This document shows positions 19,195 through 35,169 of a stretch of DNA of 64,000 nucleotides, piece after piece (the first letter of the stretch is position 1; every line of letters starts with the position of its first letter). Both the position numbers and the translations under genes were made by a program. The stretch comes from Erythrobacter ani (lineage in GTDB: Bacteria > Pseudomonadota > Alphaproteobacteria > Sphingomonadales > Sphingomonadaceae): the NCBI RefSeq assembly GCF_019204025.1, contig NZ_JAGSPB010000001.1, positions 1,364,001 through 1,428,000 on the forward strand, written 5' to 3'. The notes under the pieces are model-generated. The model did not search any database. It worked only from the letters and a program-made list of their open reading frames with translations, and was not told the origin of the DNA.

Positions 19195-19710
19195 TTATGC
19201 AGCGTCCTTGGCGGCATATGCGCCAAACACACGGGCAAGCTTGTTCGCAGGTGCATTCATCAACTGGGCAACCTTCGTTGCCGGAGCGTTGACCAACCCT
19301 ACGAGCTTGCCGCGCAGCTCATCGAGGCTCGGCATCGAGGCAAGCGCCCTGACCCCGGCTTCGTCGAGCACCTGCGTGCCCATCGATCCACCGACGATTT
19401 CCAGCTTGTCGTTCGACTTTGCGAATTCGACAGCAGCCTTGGCGGCTGCGACAGGGTCTTCAGACCATGCCAGCGCGGTCGGACCGGTGAGATATTCATC
19501 GATCCCGACATAATCGGTGTCTTTCAGGGCGAGCTTGGCGAGACGGTTCTTCGCAACCTTGTAGGATGCACCAGCTTCACGCATCTTCGAGCGCAATTCA
19601 GTGGACTGATCCACCGTCAGGCCGAGATTGCGGGTGACAACCACCACGCCCACCTCGTTGAAGACTGCATTGAGCTGAGCAACCGCGTCGGCTTTTTGCG
19701 AACGATCCAT
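19195..19710 (-). CDS. rplJ: 50S ribosomal protein L10
   Basis: The 171-residue protein begins [17 protein letters not shown], with the conserved VTRNLGLTV and [13 protein letters not shown] typical of L10. L10 anchors L7/L12 dimers to 23S rRNA and binds its own mRNA leader to repress translation. It is followed by rplL after about 94 bases, the usual rplJL pair. Unusually the rpoBC genes do not follow. Confidence 0.98.
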   Translation of the reverse strand: MDRSQKADAVAQLNAVFNEVGVVVVTRNLGLTVDQSTELRSKMREAGASYKVAKNRLAKLALKDTDYVGIDEYLTGPTALAWSEDPVAAAKAAVEFAKSNDKLEIVGGSMGTQVLDEAGVRALASMPSLDELRGKLVGLVNAPATKVAQLMNAPANKLARVFGAYAAKDAA

Positions 19711-19955
19711 GCCTTACTCCTTCACTAATGGCCGCCCGGGATTGCGCCCAAACGACCGGCTCACGTTTTGCCCTGCCGCTAACCGACAAGGCAAAGTCCA
19801 TTCGACAAGGGAAGGAGGGTGAACCCTAAGGCTCGGTTGCAGGCCGTGAAGACCTGCGAGAAATCTCGTTTCCCCGCCTAGGCTGCAAATTAAGAACGGC
19901 ATATTCCGTTCAGCAACTGTCTCGGACGGATGACCACCGGAGTGGTCGGAGCGGG
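19711..19955 (-). ncRNA. rplJ 5' leader, probable L10-binding autoregulatory RNA
   Basis: The region between the predicted promoter and rplJ is about 245 bases long with no ORF. On the minus strand it contains a hairpin (GCAGGTCTTCACGGCCTGC) followed by a run around TTAGGGTTCACCCTCC. L10 leaders of this size and position, with a kink-turn near the end, are known in bacteria. I see the length, position and hairpins, but did not fold the whole leader. Confidence 0.55.
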
Positions 19956-19983
19956 CATTTATCGTGCACGCCCCGAAAGTCAA
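19956..19983 (-). promoter_or_regulatory. Sigma-70 type promoter of rplJL
   Basis: On the minus strand TTGACT (19983-19978), 16 bases, TAAATG (19961-19956). The -35 box begins one base after the stop codon of the upstream gene, so rplJL transcription starts separately. Confidence 0.6.
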
Positions 19984-19984
19984 G

Positions 19985-20632
19985 TTAGATCGTCTTGGAG
20001 GGAGCGCGCAGCAGCACCACGCCGATCCAGCTGAACCATAGGATCTGGCCTAGTCCAAATATGTCGACGAGATCGCCGAAATCCGGAATAACAGTCGCGC
20101 ATCCGACGGCACCAAAAAACATTCCGGTCCATGCCAGAGCGCGCGGAACAATGCCGGAGCGCATGGTCATCCAACTGACCAGTGCCATCCAAATGCCACC
20201 AACCAGTTCGATCCCGCCGCCGAGCGCATCCTGAATGGTAGCGACGGCCGCCCATGTGCTCTGCGCCATATCGGGAGCATCATCTGCGAGCGAAACGACG
20301 GCCTGCATACCGCTCAGCCCGACGAATCCACTAGCGAAAAGCAATGCGGCCCATATTCCGCCGAATATCGCTGCGACTTCGCCCCACCCGCTGTCCGGCA
20401 CTGCACGGCGCAGAGCGACAACCAGGATACAAAGAGCGGATGCTGCCAGGGGGTAAAGGACAATGAGGGCCAGTGACATCATTGCGTGTTGATCGATCAC
20501 AAAAGCGATGTCCCCAGCGCCCCTTTCATATCCTGTCCGGTCGATCACGCCCAGAAACATGGCGAAACCGAAAATGTAGGAGGCGGCAATCGCCAGTGCG
20601 GAAGCGCCGCCCCATTTCGACAATGAACTCAT
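19985..20632 (-). CDS. Polytopic membrane protein of unknown function
   Basis: The protein has 215 residues with about six hydrophobic helices, for example ALAIAASYIFGFAMFLGVID, SLALIVLYPLAASALCILV and LGQILWFSWIGVVLL. The overall pattern is like DUF4386-type small membrane proteins; no catalytic motif is seen. Its start overlaps the Xre regulator stop (ATGA), so it is the last gene of the DUF2975-type operon. Confidence 0.6.
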   Translation of the reverse strand: MSSLSKWGGASALAIAASYIFGFAMFLGVIDRTGYERGAGDIAFVIDQHAMMSLALIVLYPLAASALCILVVALRRAVPDSGWGEVAAIFGGIWAALLFASGFVGLSGMQAVVSLADDAPDMAQSTWAAVATIQDALGGGIELVGGIWMALVSWMTMRSGIVPRALAWTGMFFGAVGCATVIPDFGDLVDIFGLGQILWFSWIGVVLLRAPSKTI

Positions 20633-20832
20633 GCGTCGTCACTTTCGAAGCGTAGCAAATCGCCCGGCTGGCACCCCAACTCGCGGCAGATCGCGGCGAG
20701 GGTGGAGAACCGGATCGCCTTGGCCTTGCCGGTCTTGAGGATCGAAAGGTTGGCGAGAGTGAGGCCGACGCGTTCCGCGAGTTCCGTAAGCGTCATGCGG
20801 CGTTCGTGCAGCAGGTCGTCGAGTTTGACCAT
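20629..20832 (-). CDS. Small Xre/Cro-type HTH regulator (YozG-like)
   Basis: The protein has 67 residues from ATG at 20832, preceded by GGAGCAACGATC; an upstream reading from 20862 lacks a ribosome site. It is almost entirely a helix-turn-helix domain: LHERRMTLTELAERVGLTLANLSILKTGKAKAIRF. The LANLSILKTGK recognition segment is typical of the YozG/YdaS-like regulators that accompany DUF2975 membrane proteins. It probably autoregulates the operon through the ATATCGTTT sites upstream of 21579. Confidence 0.8.
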   Translation of the reverse strand: MVKLDDLLHERRMTLTELAERVGLTLANLSILKTGKAKAIRFSTLAAICRELGCQPGDLLRFESDDA

Positions 20833-20861
20833 GATCGTTGCTCCTTCATCATCAGCTGGCA

Positions 20862-21413
20862 TCAGACGGTCCCTTCAAGATCTTCACGCATCGCTGCGCC
20901 AATTTTGAACACTCGGGCAAGGATGAACAGCGTGACGACCATGAGAATGGCGGTCAGGTCGAAATCGAAACCGAAGTCGGCGGTGACATCGGCCTCTTCG
21001 AATTGGTTTGCCCACTCAGCAACGAGCAGTCCTAGACCTGCGGCCGGAATCATCAGCGCTTGTACTGCAAGCAATAGCCAGGCCATGACGTTCAGGCGCG
21101 ATGCGTTTTCCGGGACGAAGGGATCGCGCTCTCCGACGGTTCCTATGATCGCGCGCAATTTCCCGAAAAACAGGAACGTCAGAGTGACGATCGCTATTAT
21201 GAGCAGGAACACCCCGACAAGCGGCATCGCGGGGAGGGAGGTGATGATTTCCGCATGCTCCTCAGCTATCTCTGCGTTTATCTCGTCCTGAAATAGCAAA
21301 ACGACCGGGATCATGATGGTGAGCACCGCACCGGCGAGGGCCATCAGTCCTTGCATTATGAGAGTCAGGACCTTGCCTGCGAGCAGAAGCGGGTCGTTAA
21401 ATTCGGCTTTCAT
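20862..21413 (-). CDS. DUF2975 family membrane protein
   Basis: The protein has 183 residues with four hydrophobic helices, around residues 10-42, 64-86, 108-132 and 153-170. RDPFVPENASRLNVMAWLLL is the typical DUF2975 central element. DUF2975 proteins nearly always pair with a small YozG-like regulator, as here; the function is unknown. It has a good ribosome site (AAGGGGAACAACC) and lies 25 bases after the 46-aa peptide gene. Confidence 0.82.
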   Translation of the reverse strand: MKAEFNDPLLLAGKVLTLIMQGLMALAGAVLTIMIPVVLLFQDEINAEIAEEHAEIITSLPAMPLVGVFLLIIAIVTLTFLFFGKLRAIIGTVGERDPFVPENASRLNVMAWLLLAVQALMIPAAGLGLLVAEWANQFEEADVTADFGFDFDLTAILMVVTLFILARVFKIGAAMREDLEGTV

Positions 21414-21438
21414 GGTTGTTCCCCTTGCTTGTCAAAGT

Positions 21439-21579
21439 TCAGGCGAGCTCGATCACCACCGGAAAATCCGGCGAGACATGCGCCTGTGCAGGCGGGACGG
21501 TGATGACCGTGCCGATCGAGCTGAGCGTCAGAAAAATCGCGGCGAAAGCTGCGAGCGAGTGAGTGAAAGTGCGTGACAT
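21439..21579 (-). CDS. Small exported peptide heading the DUF2975 operon
   Basis: The 46-residue ORF has an excellent ribosome site, AGGAGATCG before the ATG. The peptide starts MSRTFTHSLAAFAA, continues with a hydrophobic segment and reaches PPAQAHVSPDF, then ends VVIELA. This is a complete signal peptide (cleavage likely after AQA) leaving only a short mature tail of about 15 residues. It is co-transcribed with the DUF2975 and Xre genes. I do not recognise a named family; position and signal suggest a conserved accessory peptide. Confidence 0.6.
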   Translation of the reverse strand: MSRTFTHSLAAFAAIFLTLSSIGTVITVPPAQAHVSPDFPVVIELA

Positions 21580-21597
21580 ATCGATCTCCTATAAGCG

Positions 21598-21688
21598 TAA
21601 TATCGTTTTTCGATAATTTCGATCTACGGGTGATTCGTTTTATTGTCAATCAATAATATTGAAAAACGATATGCTAGATATCGTTTCT
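21598..21688 (-). promoter_or_regulatory. Promoter and operator region of the DUF2975/Xre operon
   Basis: On the minus strand TTGACA (21649-21644), 17 bases, TAGATC (21626-21621) form a good promoter. It is flanked by palindromes: TATCG-TTTTT-CGATA over 21601-21615 near the start site, and AAACGATAT-GCTAG-ATATCGTTT, perfect, at 21664-21686. The 9-mer ATATCGTTT occurs three times (21600, 21664 inverted, 21678). The spacing suggests operators bound by the YozG-like regulator; binding is inferred. Confidence 0.65.
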
Positions 21689-22106
21689 CGGGGATGCTCT
21701 GCCCGCTGCAGTGGACGGCTGCGCGCTGACAGTCGCCGATGCGATGCTCCTTGCGTTGTCTGGCTTTTCCTGCCGAGTGAGTGCAGAGGCGGGGTGCACG
21801 CAGGAGGAAATAATTCCGCAACACGCATCACGCTCTTTACAAATCCAACAGGCTTCTTAAGTAGCCCTCACACGCCAGCCTCGAGACAGTCCGGTTCATG
21901 CGCGGGAACCGGTTCCAGAATAGAAGCGGCGTTAGCCATATCGCGACGAATAGATCAGCTGCACCCCAGCGGCCCGGAAGGGTTCGCTCCGAGGCGTGCG
22001 GCTCTTTTGCGTCGTTTATGGGTCCGGCTTCGCGTGACGTGAACACAATTTCCAGGCGAGGGGGCCTTCTTCCCGCTCGCATCATATCAAGAGGCGAATC
22101 ACCTCC
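21689..22106 (+). promoter_or_regulatory. Upstream region of rpoBC, no gene seen
   Basis: About 420 bases without a supportable ORF in either direction (short frames present lack ribosome sites). Because rplJL are elsewhere, the rpoBC promoter must lie here. A weak candidate is TTTACA near 21837 with a poor -10. The sequence just before the rpoB ATG carries GAGGCGAATCACCTCC, a small inverted repeat containing the ribosome-binding GAGG. Confidence 0.45.
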
Positions 22107-26312
<4,206 letters not shown>

Positions 26313-26379
26313 GGTGAGGGGCGAAACGTCCCCTACCTCCAACCGCCCTCAAGAATTCACCCGTAAGGGAATGTGAAAA

Positions 26380-30672
<4,293 letters not shown>

Positions 30673-30698
30673 ACGCGTTACAGACCGCAAAACGAGAC

Positions 30699-30738
30699 AA
30701 CCCCGCTGGAGCAAAGGCTCTGGCGGGGTTTTTCTTTT
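30699..30738 (+). terminator. rho-independent terminator of rpoBC
   Basis: AACCCCGC, one bulge, GGAGC, loop AAA, GGCTC, one bulge, GGCGGGGTT followed by TTTCTTTT. It begins 27 bases after the rpoC stop. Confidence 0.93.
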
Positions 30739-30811
30739 GTGCCGCGTACTTTGTCGCCGCTCGCGCGCGCTATGCCATGTTTAAACTCAAATCGATACTG
30801 GAGGCATTGGC

Positions 30812-30832
30812 TATTGCGACGCAGTTGCAATA
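30812..30832 (+). promoter_or_regulatory. Inverted repeat resembling an iron-regulator (Fur-like) box
   Basis: TATTGCGAC, GCA, GTTGCAATA: eight of nine arm positions pair. The TTGCGA-x5-TTGCAA shape resembles Fur-type boxes before iron-uptake genes in sphingomonads, as I recall them. It lies about 42 bases before the start of the next gene, a plausible operator position. Confidence 0.4.
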
Positions 30833-30873
30833 AGTGTACCGATTGGCCTGACTGAGACAGGAATCGGAAATTC

Positions 30874-31323
30874 ATGCCATCCAACAACCTTCCTTCCGCT
30901 GCCCGCCAATCGACGATCGCGCGCTTGGTTGAACCGCCTCAGATAAGTTGCCTTTCCCCGCAAGGTGCACGCTTCGTCTATTCTCTCCGGCTAATTGCCC
31001 TCCACGACCGGGTCCGGCGCGACCCAGTGCCAGAGCTCGCGGTCAGGCTCGGCAGCGTAGAGGTTGCCGCGCGTGCACTAGCCCTGACCCAAGCGATATC
31101 TTCTTGCTGGCCCGAGGCCGTGCATGTTTCGCGCTTTTGCTGCCAATTGCTCTCACATGATGAGATGACGGCGGGCACATTGGTCGATTGCGCAGCACGG
31201 TGCGATAGAGCCGGATTCGAGGGCGCGATCGATGGGCTTGTCAGGCCGGACCGCATCCACCGACTGTGGGACGCGGTGCTAGGACTCGTCGCGGCGGAGG
31301 CCAACGCTGCACCGTCATCGTAA
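30874..31323 (+). CDS. Conserved hypothetical protein (DUF6628-like)
   Basis: The protein has 149 residues, alpha-helical and cysteine-containing. Its composition (ARFVYSLRLIALHDRVR, then ALTQAISSCWPEAVHVSRFCCQLLSHDE) resembles the DUF6628 proteins of Sphingomonadales, including a CC-x-L-S-x-D/E-E element. No function is known for the family. A Fur-like inverted repeat upstream hints at regulation by metal. gltX starts 39 bases downstream, so co-transcription is possible. Confidence 0.55.
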   Translation: MPSNNLPSAARQSTIARLVEPPQISCLSPQGARFVYSLRLIALHDRVRRDPVPELAVRLGSVEVAARALALTQAISSCWPEAVHVSRFCCQLLSHDEMTAGTLVDCAARCDRAGFEGAIDGLVRPDRIHRLWDAVLGLVAAEANAAPSS

Positions 31324-31362
31324 TCCTTGCCGCAGGCCGCCGTGCTGTTTACCGGACACGGG

Positions 31363-32691
31363 ATGACCACAACTCGTTTTGCACCGTCGCCCACAGGCCG
31401 ATTGCATGTCGGCAATATCCGCACGGCGCTCCACAACTGGATGCTTGCCCGCAAAGCGGGCGGCGAATTCATTCTGCGCATCGACGATACCGACGCGGCG
31501 CGTTCCAAAGAGGAATATGTCGAGGCTATCCGGGCGGATCTCGCATGGCTGGGGCTGACAGCCGATCGCGAAGAGCGTCAGTCGAAGCGTCTCGACAAAT
31601 ATGAGACCGCCTTCCAGGCATTGCGTGAGGCAGGGCGGATCTATCCGGCCTATGAGACGCAGCAGGAACTGGAACTCAAACGCAAAGTCCAGCTCGGGCG
31701 CGGCCTCCCACCGATCTATGATCGCGGCGCATTGGACATGAGCAATGAGGAGCGTGCGACCAAGGAGGCGGAAGGCATCGCGCCGCATTGGCGCTTCAAA
31801 CTCGATCACGAAGAAGAGATCAGTTGGGAAGACGGGATTCGGGGCGCCTCCAAATTCGATCCCAGGCTGCTATCCGACCCGGTCATCCGCCGCGCCGATG
31901 GGTCGTGGCTCTATATGCTGCCGAGCACGGTCGACGATATCGATATGGGTGTCACTCAGGTGCTCCGGGGCGAAGATCATGTCTCCAATACGGCCGTACA
32001 GATCCAGATGTTTACGGCGATGGATGCTGTCGTCCCCGCATTCGCGCACGAAGCGCTGCTCGTGGGCAGGGAAGGCAAGTTGTCCAAACGTCTGGGGTCG
32101 CTGGGGTGTGACAGCCTGAGGAAACGCGGCATCGAACCCGAAGCCATCATCGCAGTTCTGGCGAGGCTTGGAACTTCATTGCCCGTGGAAGCAATAAGCG
32201 ACCGTGCGAAACTGCTCGATACATTCGCCCTTTCGACTTTCGGCCGCGCACCTGCAAAATTCGACGACGCCGATCTGGAGCGGATCAACACCGCTCTTGT
32301 CCACGCAATGCCCTATGACGCGGTGAAGCATCGCCTGCCCGAAGGGATGGATGAAGCCGGGTGGCACGCAATTCAGCCTAATATCGATATTCTGGACGAT
32401 GCGGAGGAATGGTGGGGTCTGGTCACCGGCCCGATCGAGCACGTCGACTTTTCAGACGCCGACCGCGCTTATCTCGGTCAGGCTGTTAATCACCTGAGAT
32501 GGAGCAAAGATCCATGGGTCGAGCTCACCTCCGCTTTGAAGGAAACTACCGGGAGAAAGGGCAAAGCACTGTTTCTTCCGCTGCGCCAGGCGCTCACCGG
32601 CATGGATCACGGACCGGATATGGGCGAATTGCTGCCGCTCATCGGTGAAACCAAAACTAGGGCACGGCTGGAACGAGCTGCTGCCGGGTAG
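31363..32691 (+). CDS. gltX: Glutamyl-tRNA synthetase, second type (GltX2-like)
   Basis: The protein has 442 residues from MTTTRFAPSPTGRLHVGNIR (31363). The class I HIGH-equivalent is HVGN and the KMSKS-equivalent is GKLSKRLGSLG. It lacks a cysteine zinc-binding segment. Alphaproteobacteria often have two gltX paralogues, one for tRNA-Glu and one mischarging tRNA-Gln for GatCAB amidation. The LARLGTSLPVEA and short C-terminal domain suggest this is the divergent paralogue; which tRNA it prefers cannot be decided from sequence alone. Confidence 0.92.
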   Translation: MTTTRFAPSPTGRLHVGNIRTALHNWMLARKAGGEFILRIDDTDAARSKEEYVEAIRADLAWLGLTADREERQSKRLDKYETAFQALREAGRIYPAYETQQELELKRKVQLGRGLPPIYDRGALDMSNEERATKEAEGIAPHWRFKLDHEEEISWEDGIRGASKFDPRLLSDPVIRRADGSWLYMLPSTVDDIDMGVTQVLRGEDHVSNTAVQIQMFTAMDAVVPAFAHEALLVGREGKLSKRLGSLGCDSLRKRGIEPEAIIAVLARLGTSLPVEAISDRAKLLDTFALSTFGRAPAKFDDADLERINTALVHAMPYDAVKHRLPEGMDEAGWHAIQPNIDILDDAEEWWGLVTGPIEHVDFSDADRAYLGQAVNHLRWSKDPWVELTSALKETTGRKGKALFLPLRQALTGMDHGPDMGELLPLIGETKTRARLERAAAG

Positions 32692-32753
32692 CGTTGTCCT
32701 CAGGTGACCGACCGAAAAACACGCAAGAAACAAACATCTAAGCGAACATTTCG

Positions 32754-34463
32754 ATGAATGTTCGCACTCTTATGCCCGATTTCAGCTGGATTGGTGATTA
32801 TGACGGCCGAGCGGCTCTTGCCGACGGGATCGCGGGCACGATCCTCGCGATTCTCCTGATTCCTCAGGTCATGGCGTATGCGCAGCTTGCAGGCCTTCCG
32901 CCCGAAACCGGACTTTACGCCGCCTTGCTGCCTCCCGTCCTCTACCTACTGTTTGGGACAAGCCCATTCGTTTCCGTCGGTCCGGTGGCGCTCATATCGC
33001 TCGTCATCGCAGAGGCCGCGTCTGGTTCGGGGGTCCAGCCAGCCGCCGCCGCCGCGATCATCGCGATCCAGTCGGGCACGATCCTCGCGGTGCTGGGCGC
33101 GTTCGGATTGGGCCGGCTCGTCAACTTCGTCAGCGAACCCGTACTGCTCGGCTTTACCGCGGCGGTGGCGATCCTGATCTTTACGAGCCAGCTTCCGACG
33201 CTGGTCGGAACCAACCCCGAGCGGGCAGGCAACCTGCCCGCTGCGTTAAGAGAGTTCCTCGAAGTTCTTCCCGATTGGCAGCCGATGACTGCCGCGATCG
33301 GTGCCGCGGCTGCGGTCCTCCTGTTTGCGCTCGACCGATATGCTGCGCCAGCCGCCTGGAAGATCGGAATTCGGCCCCCGTGGCGGCAGGCGATCGCGAA
33401 GTCTTTGCCGCTCCTCGTCATCATTGGCGCTGCTTTCGTCGCGGGAAATTTCGCCGATACGGTTGCCCGGGTTGAAGCGCCATCGGGCGGACTTCCTTCG
33501 GTAGCGCTACCTCCTCTCGACCCCGCTTTGTGGCTCAAGTTGCTGCCGAGCGGACTGGCGGTGGCGGTCGTTACTTTCGTCACGGCCACGGCTGTTGCCA
33601 AATCGCTCGCCGGAAGTGATCGGAGCGAGCTCGACACCAGCCGCGAAGCGCTCGCGCTCGGCCTTGGCAATGTCGGCGCCGCGATGTCCGGCGGCTATGC
33701 GGTGGGTGCGAGCCTGAGCCGGTCGGCATTGGTGGAGGATAGCGGCGCAAAATCACCATTTGCATCGGTCATCGCCGCCTCGCTCGTGCTGGCGACGATT
33801 TTCTTCTTGGCGCCTTTGCTTGGATATTTGCCGAAGACGGCGCTGGCCGCACTGGTGATCAGTGCCGTCTTCGGCTTGGTGAAGCTGCGCGAGATGCGCG
33901 ATGTCTGGCATCACGATCGATATGAGGGCGTGATTATCGCGATCGCGTTTACGGCGACTCTGGCTCTCGGCGTGGAACTTGGCCTGCTTGTGGGCGCATT
34001 GGCAGCTGCAGCACACCACCTCTGGTTCTCTTCGCTCCCGCGCGTCACCCGCGTAGGCACCAACGATGACGGCGAGTCGTTCAGATCCGTCGATCGCGAC
34101 AGCATCGAACCGAGTGACGACCCTGCATTGGTGGTCCGCGTGGACCGCTCGATCTTCTTCGCGAATGCCGCCTTTATCGAAGACGCCGTTTTTTCTCAGC
34201 TAGGCAAACATGAGGGCATCGACTGCCTCGTTCTCGACATGCGCGCGGTCAACGCAGTCGACGCAAGTGGAGTGGCGATGCTGAAGAGGCTCGTCCAAAG
34301 GCTGTATGAAGGAGGGATCGAGGTCCGCCTCGCCGCGGCCCATCAGCCGGTTAAGGACAGCCTTGCAACGCTAAACTCGCAGCAATGCAGCTTCCACCGC
34401 ACGGTGAAGGAGGCATTGGACGCGTGCGGGATTGATTATCGCAAGGACATCGCGCCTACCTGA
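32754..34463 (+). CDS. SulP family anion transporter with STAS domain
   Basis: The protein has 569 residues. The SulP signature PQVMAYAQLAGLPPETGLYA and SVGPVALISLVIAEA is near residues 38-90, followed by 10-12 membrane segments up to about residue 425. A cytoplasmic STAS domain (about 455-560, LVLDMRAVNAVDASGVAML) is present. SulP proteins carry sulphate, bicarbonate or other anions. No carbonic anhydrase or sulphur gene is adjacent, so the substrate is open. Confidence 0.92.
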   Translation: MNVRTLMPDFSWIGDYDGRAALADGIAGTILAILLIPQVMAYAQLAGLPPETGLYAALLPPVLYLLFGTSPFVSVGPVALISLVIAEAASGSGVQPAAAAAIIAIQSGTILAVLGAFGLGRLVNFVSEPVLLGFTAAVAILIFTSQLPTLVGTNPERAGNLPAALREFLEVLPDWQPMTAAIGAAAAVLLFALDRYAAPAAWKIGIRPPWRQAIAKSLPLLVIIGAAFVAGNFADTVARVEAPSGGLPSVALPPLDPALWLKLLPSGLAVAVVTFVTATAVAKSLAGSDRSELDTSREALALGLGNVGAAMSGGYAVGASLSRSALVEDSGAKSPFASVIAASLVLATIFFLAPLLGYLPKTALAALVISAVFGLVKLREMRDVWHHDRYEGVIIAIAFTATLALGVELGLLVGALAAAAHHLWFSSLPRVTRVGTNDDGESFRSVDRDSIEPSDDPALVVRVDRSIFFANAAFIEDAVFSQLGKHEGIDCLVLDMRAVNAVDASGVAMLKRLVQRLYEGGIEVRLAAAHQPVKDSLATLNSQQCSFHRTVKEALDACGIDYRKDIAPT

Positions 34464-34494
34464 GCTGCAAATGCAGCACGCGGGTTGGTTCGCT

Positions 34495-34533
34495 AGGAGG
34501 GCACTGGTTCTTGTTGGCAATGCCCTCCCTTTT
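34495..34533. terminator. rho-independent terminator after the SulP gene
   Basis: GGAGGGCA (34496-34503) pairs with TGCCCTCC (34521-34528), followed by CTTTT. It lies between convergent genes and may act for both. Confidence 0.8.
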
Positions 34534-34547
34534 CAATTGACTTGGCC

Positions 34548-35021
34548 TCAACCCGGCTCGACGCCTTCGTGATCATAGCTGATAATGCGCGAGATCTGCC
34601 AACCAGACGGGGCGCTATTTTTTCTCTCCCACAAGTGAATGAACGACCCTCGCTCGCGCGGGATGCTTTCACCATCAGGCATGATCTGGTGGAATTCGTG
34701 CACGCCCATCTGCATTGCGCCAAATTCGCCGATCATATGGGTCGAGATGCTGCCTGGAACTAGCACGCGCTTGCCGCCCGCCGACCCCGTCTCGCAATCT
34801 CTGGCGACGTCAGCGATGAACGCTTCGTGTCCAGTGTAGGACAGGCCATCCCGATCATGGTAAAACTCTATGTTATCGGAGATCAGCCCGGAAACGATGT
34901 CGATCTGGCAGCTTTCGAATGCGGCTTCGAAGAGACGTGCGTCCAGCTCCTCCAACTGACTTGCGACCTGCTTTTGGGTTTTTTCGGCTAGTGCAGTCGC
35001 AGGAAAGCCTGCAACTGCCAT
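34548..35021 (-). CDS. Exported NTF2-like (DUF4440-type) protein
   Basis: The protein has 157 residues from the only canonical start (ATG, 35021). The body from ELDARLFEAAFESCQID to GWQISRIISYDHE is a small alpha+beta barrel of the NTF2-like family; catalytic function unknown. Starting here leaves a truncated signal peptide (MAVAGFPATALAEK). The frame continues upstream to an ATC at 35063, eight bases after TAGGAG; beginning there would give a perfect signal peptide. I annotate the canonical start but consider the ATC start likely (see findings). Confidence 0.75.
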   Translation of the reverse strand: MAVAGFPATALAEKTQKQVASQLEELDARLFEAAFESCQIDIVSGLISDNIEFYHDRDGLSYTGHEAFIADVARDCETGSAGGKRVLVPGSISTHMIGEFGAMQMGVHEFHQIMPDGESIPRERGSFIHLWERKNSAPSGWQISRIISYDHEGVEPG

Positions 35022-35104
35022 GGTGAATGCTGCACTAGTGGCGAAGGCGATAGATTTGGTGATGGGACTGGCTCCTAGGCTGGAATAGGTTCAACGGCGC
35101 GCGC

Positions 35105-35143
35105 ACCGTACTGGTGTACTATACCACCGCTACAGTGCGTCAA
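35105..35143 (-). promoter_or_regulatory. Promoter with overlapping inverted repeat (possible repressor operator)
   Basis: TTGACG (35143-35138 minus strand) is followed by AGTACA-like or TATAGT -10 candidates. An imperfect inverted repeat GTACTGGTG / CACCGCTAC (35108-35133, two mismatches) sits over the promoter, as for TetR-type operators. It serves the NTF2-like gene, whose mRNA would then include the ATC start. Confidence 0.45.
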
Positions 35144-35169
35144 GCGCTTGCTGCCGTCTTGGTCACGGT

